A stretch of DNA of 64,000 nucleotides from Aegilops tauschii subsp. strangulata. Its lineage: Eukaryota > Streptophyta > Magnoliopsida > Poales > Poaceae. A program made the translations under genes and the position numbers. Location: assembly GCF_002575655.3 (NCBI RefSeq), contig NC_053041.3:121054318-121118317 (forward strand), read 5' to 3'. The notes under the pieces were generated by a model. It saw nothing but the letters and a program-made list of their open reading frames with translations, did no database searches and was not told the origin of the DNA. Positions 57,358 through 64,000 of the stretch are shown piece after piece (within the stretch, counting starts at the first letter, position 1; every line of letters begins with the position of its first letter).

Positions 57358-57448
57358 TACCCCCTCCTATCTAAAATAAAATAAGTGTCGCAGTTTTAAA
57401 CTGGGTTTAGTTCAAGACTGCGATACTTATTATGGATTGGAGGTGGTA
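57358..57448. mobile_element. Stowaway-like MITE
   Basis: taccccctcctatctaaaata at the left mirrors tatggattggaggtggta at the right, and inner halves ataagtgtcgcagttttaaac / ttcaagactgcgatacttat are inverted; about 91 bases with TA ends. Confidence 0.75.
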
Positions 57449-58390
57449 TTACTCAGATATGTGTATGTGAAAGCTGACATATAAAATTTTCACCATATAT
57501 GAACCACAAAAATACATATGCAGGAGGAACATTAGTCTACTTAAGATCACTCGACATGCTAATGCTACTAGCCACACCCTTGCTTGTATGGGACGGTCGC
57601 AATAGCGAACTGTGTGTTGGCTTTGAAACTTCCCTGAAGAGATAGTAGCATAGTTAAGTCTAAATGTAATCATCTCGTTTGATTAATGAAAGTTCCTTCT
57701 TCCGCAAAAAAAAAGAACTGCAAAAATACAAAAATACATTATTGATCAAGCTGATTAGTCATGGTATAAATACATGCCACTCATTGTAGATAACATTGAG
57801 AAATTATCCAAATTTTATTGTTGGATTTGGATCAAAATAAACTTAACTTAGGTCTGAAAACTAAACAAACTTCCTTCAAAGTGTGAAATTATCTGCGGAT
57901 ACTCATACATGCTCAGTGGAAGCAAACCTTTTAGCAATAATGATATACTATCACACAGTATCTCTATCTAGATCTCTAAATAGTTGAAAAACACATGTAC
58001 ATATATTATTGGCTCTAAGTAATGCAGCGACAAATATATTTACTTCGGATAGACCTTGAGTTTTTTATGGAGACGACGACAAGCGTGAGTAATTGTGGAT
58101 ATAAATTGTGACAGATGTGGCACTAATAGAAAATAAAAAGTATCTTGAAGTCTAATTCAGTTTAGTTAATGTCAATACTGCATCTAGCTATTTGCCTCAT
58201 GCACATAATGACATATGCATAGGAACGCACCTGAGGACGTGACGTGCTCGAAGTTGTTAGTACTTTTATCTCGGTCCGCCTGCAGTAATCATCCGTACAT
58301 GCATCTAGCTGCTTGCCCTCAGTTGATAAGCATGCATCCAGCTAATCGTCATCCGATGCCCTGATCACCCAGATATTACTTGTGGCATTG
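57449..58390. other. No gene; possible retroposon 3' end
   Basis: 57590-57713 (gttgattaatgaaagttcc-like text then A9) resembles the 3' end and poly(A) of a retroposed transcript or LINE on the plus strand. The rest is AT-rich without coding. Confidence 0.35.
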
Positions 58391-61290
58391 GTTATAGCGG
58401 CGGCGGCCGCAGTGCTTCAATGTGATAAAGCCATCTTTCCTGGAGTTTCCAGTCAAGGAAGACGACATGGTGATTTGTGAGTACAGTATGGGCAGAGGGC
58501 GGCGCGGGAACGGTGCAGGCGCTCGACGACGAACGGTAGCCAGAGCAGCGGATCAGTGGTGGATCAGGTTTTCCTGGATCATGATCTCGTGGTTGTATGC
58601 ATTGGTTTTCTAGTTCCCATATGGCCGTATTGTTGGCGGTCAGAAGGACCAATTGACGAACCAGCTGAACGAGCAACTTCGGCCAATGGCGTTTGATCGA
58701 TCTCAAAGTCTCAATTGTGTGCTGATCAGACTGTATTATTCACGTACATGAGAAGATAATCAAATCGTTCCTTCTGAATCATGGTTGGCTCCTTGACACG
58801 AGCCACCACACCTCAAAGTGGGGTTGCGCGCCTGCGCCGCCGCTGTCTTAGCAGCTCCAATCGACCATGGCTGTCCGCTGGACCGGTGGGTTCTCAAAAG
58901 CAGCAATGGCAGCGCCCCCGCGTCCTCGCTTGATGAGATGGCTGATGTGTGCGACCGTACACTACCGCGGTCTCATGGTCGAGATGAAGTGCCCCGTCAG
59001 ATCGGCCGTCAACCGGCTCCTTCCGCCTCTAGGGGATCCACCTCCTCCCCTTCTCTCTTTCCTGAATCTTGAGCCCATATTTATGGGAGTGTCAAGGGAA
59101 AACTCCATACTGATCGAGAGTCCGCCCTCGTGTTAGCTCTCTGATTTCTATTTGTTTGTTGGGCTAGGTGGACCAGAATAATGGGTCGTGGACCAGAATA
59201 ATGGGCTGCCTAGGTTGAATCGGAAATTATATAATTTAGTACCACCTCGAATATATTTTAAATTCAAACTGAAAGCGTAAAATCACGGGAAGAAGCGTAT
59301 TGTGACGGTGAACCCGACAAAGTCAATCCGTGCTTTATTATTAGGGAAAGATATTTTTTCTATACTAATTACAGACTCCCTAAAAATTCCCACGTTAATT
59401 AGTAATTAGTAGCCGTTAATCTCGTGGGCCCGAGTTATAACGGTGGTGATTTATCTAGCAAAACAGCCAATTTGCATCATGTTTATGCATATGCCTTCTA
59501 CAGCCCGACCGAACCTTAGCAGGCCGGTTTGTCTCTTCACGTAGGCCCATCTACCTGGGGAAGACCTAATTAACTCCCACATGTGCCCTTCGGCCATCTA
59601 TTACGATACAGCCACGCACAAGATTGCATCGCCAACTTCCGACTATCGTGACGATCTCGTGGTTCAAGATCAGAGGCAAACATGGACGCGGCGGGCAGGC
59701 AGCACAGCACCTCGGCCAGCGCCGGTGTCCAGCAAGGGAAGTGATATGTGGGAGGAAGTGCAGAAGTGCAGCAGGGGCCGAGTCGCCGGTGACACCGACG
59801 GGCCGCTACAGTTAGGGCAGCGATCAGTTATGCTGATAAAACAATCATCATGCTTTTGTCTAAGTTTGTGGACTGCCAGCCAGAAAATCCTCAATCTATC
59901 TTCCAGTTTTGATTAAGACATGCATGACTGGAAATCGTAATAACTGAATCATGTCTTGCCTGAAGCAGTCCTGATCACGTACGTGTATAGCGAAAAAGAA
60001 AGCTGTGCTATAGTTCAGCCGGATAAGGATTCGCATGTTATGGTCAGCTCGAGGAGTTCCTGTTGTGTCCCGTGCGCCGCCGCCAACTTGGTCCTCCGTA
60101 TATGAAGTAATGGCAACATCCAGGTTTGATCTATACACGTATACACATGCTAATGCGAAAGCTGAGAGCATTGGCTATTATTCTGCTTTAGTTTCTTGCT
60201 GTTTATACACTACTACCTTTGTATGATGCATTCACAAGTAGCATGGTGAATTTTTTTACAGCATGGATTTCATTCATTTTGTGGTCTGTCTCATATGTTA
60301 TCCCTGCGTGCATTGTAACCCTAGGTTTCATGGCCAGAGAGAGCACAAAACACAGGCACACAAAATTGTTTCCGTCATAACGACAAAATATAAGCCCTTG
60401 CCATCAAGGTATAATTAATAATCACATAACATGTAGTCATGCTGGCCGCTGTATGCCATCGTGGCCTCATCTGATCAGATTGAGGCTGGACATATTACAA
60501 GCAATGCGATACCATCGATTGTACAGCCAGCCATCAAGCACACATACTGATGAGACATGAAGCCGGGGGTAACCCAAGTACCCAACTCTCATCCTTTTCA
60601 GGGGCTACTTGAGACCCACAAGAAGAAACAGCAATTTCTTGACATCAAAAAGTTTGAAAGGAAATTTAAATGTGTTCCCAGCCATTGTTCACATTCAAAG
60701 TGAAAAGACCATGTATATGTACAACATGGTCCTGCTGTACTACAATCTAAACTATTAAAAAAAGGTAAATACACATGGGGTCCTAATTACAGGAGACCTT
60801 CATCCTGTTGTGTTGTAGTGTCAAGGTGAGGTTCAGATGAGTCGATGCAAGAAGGCTAAGAGCGTATTCTTGTGATACTCCATTATTTTCTCCTGTTTAC
60901 AACCTTTATATGTTCATCTAATTTTTTTTTCTTAACAAAAGGATGGATGTAGCACACAGGTTGATTTTTTTAGATCATCGTCGAGTCATATGTTGATATT
61001 ACGTAGAAATTTGTAATTCCCTCACGCAGCCGCAGTCATGGTGTTTCATTTTGCTCTTCAATCAATTTATCTAATTTGGTCGCAGATCTTGCAGCCAAAT
61101 GGACAGGAGAAAAATCGAATCCCAAATGCTGCAGCAACAGGAGTAACCGTGGCCACAGGATCATTAATGTTGAGGCGAATTGGATCGATGGTCAAGCAAT
61201 TTCTTGCAGATGCCCCAAGCAAAGCTATAGTTAGGAGTTTATCAGCCAAGAAATCTTGCTTTGTGCAACGTTGTGCTTAATCATTACACT
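58391..61290. other. Gene-fragment-like patches, unidentified
   Basis: GC-richer islands at 58395-58620, 58820-59130 and 59620-59815 stand out from AT-rich surroundings. Frames such as 58867-59136 (MAVRWTGGFSKAAM...) and 61105-61280 (exon-like after a cgcag acceptor) are open but match nothing I know. They may be captured exons. 59167-59208 has a direct repeat of gtggaccagaataatgggtc. Confidence 0.3.
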
Positions 61291-62374
61291 TGCAGGTAAT
61301 TCTCAATCCAGTGTGATCCAAAGTCAAGTTTATATATACATAACATATATTCTGTACATTCAATACCCCAGCGCCAGAGTTTTTTGTGTGTGTATGCTTG
61401 CGGATGTTCAGACCCAGAATGTTTGTTTTAATTTTGTTGCGTATGCATGCATGCTATGTGTGCTGGACTACTATTTTATTAGATCGTTCACAATACATAT
61501 TGCACATGCCATTTCCAACATATTTGAAAGCACATGTGTTAACCTACTATTTCGTATGTTTTGTATCCTATGTTAATTTATTAATTCAGAACGAATAATG
61601 GGTATATGAGTATGTATCAGGTCATTCCTATAGAACTAATTCGTGAAAAAAATAGTTGCAAAGCCAGACCTGATTTCTAATAGAATTTAGGACCTCTTTT
61701 AGTCTCTGAGGCATTTTTTGCTTTACTCAAGATGTAGAACTATCTGCTCACACCGCAGACACAGGTTACACAGCGCCATGTGTTATATGTAAAATTTTAG
61801 TTATCTTATTTGTGTCTAAATCGTCAAGAATTAAATTATGTAATAATATAAAATATATTATAAATTAAACATGTACATAGTAGTGTGAATTCCAGTTAGC
61901 TACGTTATATCTTAAAAATACAATATTACAAAAATTGCAGGTAGTAATTTGGGGTTTAATTTGTAACTTGGAGGTTTAGTATTTCCTAATTATGCAATGG
62001 CCTAAATTTCATAAAGTTGTAAAAGTAGAATCGCACATGCTTATACTATTATCTCTCCATGTTTTACTATCCTGTATATATTTGACTACTGCATTTTTCT
62101 TTTGTTTTCGTTTGTATATTCCAATCGAAATCAAAAGAAAATCATAAACCCGACTCAAAATAGAAAATAGTGCAATTGGACTTCCTCTACAAGTTGCATC
62201 ATTAAGTTTGTGTTATTAAACTCTATAACCGTTCGTTTTTGTTTCTACACTCTTCAATTCATTTTTTCTATCCCGCACACTAATATTTCAGCATTTCAGG
62301 TGACAAGAGGTTGCACATATTGTAGTGAAACCAATAGAATTTAGAGGTGGTGGAAACCACTAAGAAAACACCAA
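61291..62374. other. AT-rich tail of the unclassified insertion
   Basis: No coding or structured repeat seen. Confidence 0.4.
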
Positions 62375-64000
62375 CCTGTGCGAATGCACGGGCTGACGAC
62401 TAATATATATAATGTACCTAATACTTTGGATCGGACCAGTGTTTAACGAGGCCTCTCCAGTCTTCATCAGATATATTGTCCACAGGAGATGTTTGGGCAA
62501 GTTCACTGTTAGCGTTGCCTTCAAAGTGAGTTTTCCTCAAGTTATACCGATACTGTCGCATAGCAGACTTGAAAACATGGGTGCAAGCTTGTCTGGTTGC
62601 ATCATCTTGGCTATCCAACTTGAACCTCATCTGTTGAAAATTATGGGAGTCTCATTATCAGCAACCTAGAAAGTATTGGACAGAGCAAGACGATATTACT
62701 AGTTTTCATACATAACCATACTTACAGATAAATGGTCGAGGAAGGTGTTGAACTGGGTTTCGTCTTTGTCATTCCTGTACTGAATCCATGTTGGGAGGAT
62801 ACGTACATGACACCTAACAGCAACCGTTGCCTCTGATACTAACTTGGCTGACTCTGTAGCATCACGTGGCCTTTTTAAACCTGCCTCAAAATGGATCTCC
62901 ATTCTTCCTCCTCTAGATTTAGTTAACCTATCGAGCATTATCCCTGATGTTTGTTTCCTCTTGCGCCTAGGTGCTAGTCCAACAACAAACATAGGAAGTG
63001 TTAGTGTACATCAAACTGTGAGACTACATATAAAGAAGCATGCAACTGTAACTTGACTCCAGCAACTACCTTCTTGATGTTGAAGCTCATAAAGTTCATC
63101 TGATCTTGCCAACTAATCTTGTGTCAAGAGTGCTTCGGAAGTAGTGTCAGGTGGGAAGGGAGCTTGGGAACGTGCTGCTAGCTGAGTTGACCAACGAGTA
63201 AATCGTGCAGCTGGTGGTACTGTGGAAGGTGTTGCAACAACTAGGGTTGTCTCTGCTTGTTTGGTGGCAGCTATTTGTTTCTGTTTGGCTTGTTCTGCAG
63301 CTCGTGTAGCACGGGATACCCTGTCGGTACAATTTTCCGCTGGACTTTGACCTTCTATTGCACCATCAGTACCAGCAGAATCTGCAGGATTGTTCTGCTT
63401 CCCTTTCCCTGTCGTTCTGTCTTGTTTCCTCTTTCTCTATGCCATGTTAAGTCAAGACGACAAGAAAAACGAATAACAATTTAGTTCTTCAGAACAAATG
63501 TACTTTGATGTAAGAACATGGTGTGATAGACAGATATTTTATGTTCTAGAAACAAGAACACGTGTCTTAGTCACAAGTATAATGTGTAAAGTAAGCAGAT
63601 GAAATTCAACAAAATTAGAAGCAATACAAGCTAGACATCATACATAACATGCAACCACATATAACAGTGCCAAGTTAGAGGGAGCACCTGTGATGGTGCA
63701 CTAGGGGAGACGTGCTCATCACCAACACAACTACGTTGAGTGTCTATGCATGTGTTGTCTTGGAAATCATCTTGGGGGGATGGAGGAGTAGAATCTGTAG
63801 AGGCCCTCCATTTGGAAGGAGCACCTTCATCCGCTGCCTTGCTAACTTCCTTCCGCTTTATTGATTTTGAATTGTCAAGTAAAACCGACAAGAAAAAGCA
63901 ATAAAATTCACTCTTCAGAACTCATTCGTGCATGATACTGACAATCACTGCTTTGATGTAAGGCAAACACATGATTACAGGATGGAATAATACAAAAAAC

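Larger units (their letters stand above)
57146..62404. mobile_element. ~5.3 kb insertion with imperfect inverted termini, unclassified
   Basis: Left inner terminus agcccgtgcgttgcaacagg (57156-57175) is mirrored by agcccgtgcattcgcacagg (reverse of 62375-62394), 16 of 20 matching. It sits in the intron between exons ending 62418 and starting 57037. Inside are a MITE, a possible poly(A) tail (57704-57713) and several short frames that I cannot identify. Superfamily not assigned. Confidence 0.5.
55838..63891 (-). pseudogene. Transposase_24-type gene of element D (best preserved copy)
   Basis: Exons on the minus strand with matching phases: to 63688 (starts outside or before 63891), 63436-63070, 62973-62726, 62630-62418, 57037-56945, 56872-56762 and 56230-55838. 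Features: a basic, Ala/Lys-rich segment (TRAAEQAKQKQIAATKQAE), KRKQTSGIMLDRLTKSRGG, VRILPTWIQYRNDKDETQ, QYRYNLRKTHFEGNANSE, the family signature NKANRTKVKFQQTTGSRS, and a C-terminal helix (NVVSALQTQVHSLTETLCER). Defects seen: TAG in exon 63436-63070 (after EALLTQD) and TAG as the last codon of 62630-62418. A ~5.3 kb insertion splits the intron after 62418. Such proteins are thought to bind CACTA ends; here it is probably inactive. Confidence 0.75.
54333..64000 (+). mobile_element. CACTA-type element D, left end to window edge
   Basis: Starts CACTACAAAAGAATACAC with gag before it as possible target duplication. First 450 bases match copy B closely. It continues with a motif array, the best preserved Transposase_24-type gene on the minus strand, and a large insertion in one intron. 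Its right end is outside the window. Confidence 0.75.

Noticed and set aside
58867..59136. 89-aa ORF with good start context
   Set aside because: No recognisable domain or exon structure; kept only as a gene-like patch.

Overview
This window is a plant intergenic transposon nest. It almost certainly comes from a Triticeae grass (wheat, Aegilops or barley group). The basis is a Copia LTR of the Angela/WIS/BARE-1 type (TGTTGGAAATATGCCC start), an Athila-lineage Gypsy element with a tRNA-Asp primer site, several CACTA (En/Spm) elements with hairpin-rich subterminal arrays, Stowaway MITEs and zf-RVT LINE debris. I found no intact non-transposon gene, no tRNA or rRNA gene, and no prokaryotic or organellar sequence. 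Family names are recalled, not database-checked.

Left block (1-31395) is a nest that can be unpicked from junctions and target-site duplications. An Athila-like Gypsy element on the minus strand (2614-8483 plus 31052-31395) is the oldest layer. A second Gypsy element left an LTR (1625-2613) in its pol end, and that LTR was hit by a CACTA element whose right end occupies 1-1624 and carries an Ulp1-type protease gene. A Copia element (8484-31046, 5-bp duplication gaggc on both sides) sits in the Athila 5' LTR. Its own 5' LTR was entered at 9594 by a CACTA element with a broken TNPD-type transposase and a second ORF. A related CACTA entered that second ORF at 18066. A third Gypsy element (19337-25983, minus) entered the Copia gag region. 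One deletion with an endpoint near 19336 can explain all the missing pieces: the CACTA right ends, the rest of the Copia 5' LTR with its primer site and gag start, and the Gypsy-3 integrase and 3' LTR.

Middle block (31396-43472): a PIF/Harbinger ORF1-like exon abuts a LINE reverse-transcriptase tail. Two CACTA-type left ends follow (32406 and 33513), each with a long array of GGCCC/GGGCC motifs and a cluster of ACGTG boxes. The second runs into a decayed Transposase_24-type gene on the minus strand that contains a MITE and a solo LTR with a perfect duplication (gaatg). A further partial copy of the gene lies at 42078-42900.

Right block (43473-64000): a deleted, non-autonomous Gypsy-type element (43473-48594, duplication gttcg) carries one long ORF of unknown function. 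Around it are a hAT-like terminus, another partial Transposase_24-type copy (49735-50600), and a proline/alanine-rich broken reading frame. From 54333 a third CACTA left end leads into the best-preserved copy of the gene, whose intron contains a ~5.3 kb insertion with imperfect inverted termini.

Most coding regions carry stops or frameshifts, so little here is likely to make protein. The most complete reading frames are the 243-aa ORF upstream of the Gypsy-3 gag, the 324-aa ORF of the non-autonomous Gypsy element, CACTA-1 ORF2 up to its interruption, and the Ulp1-like protease end.
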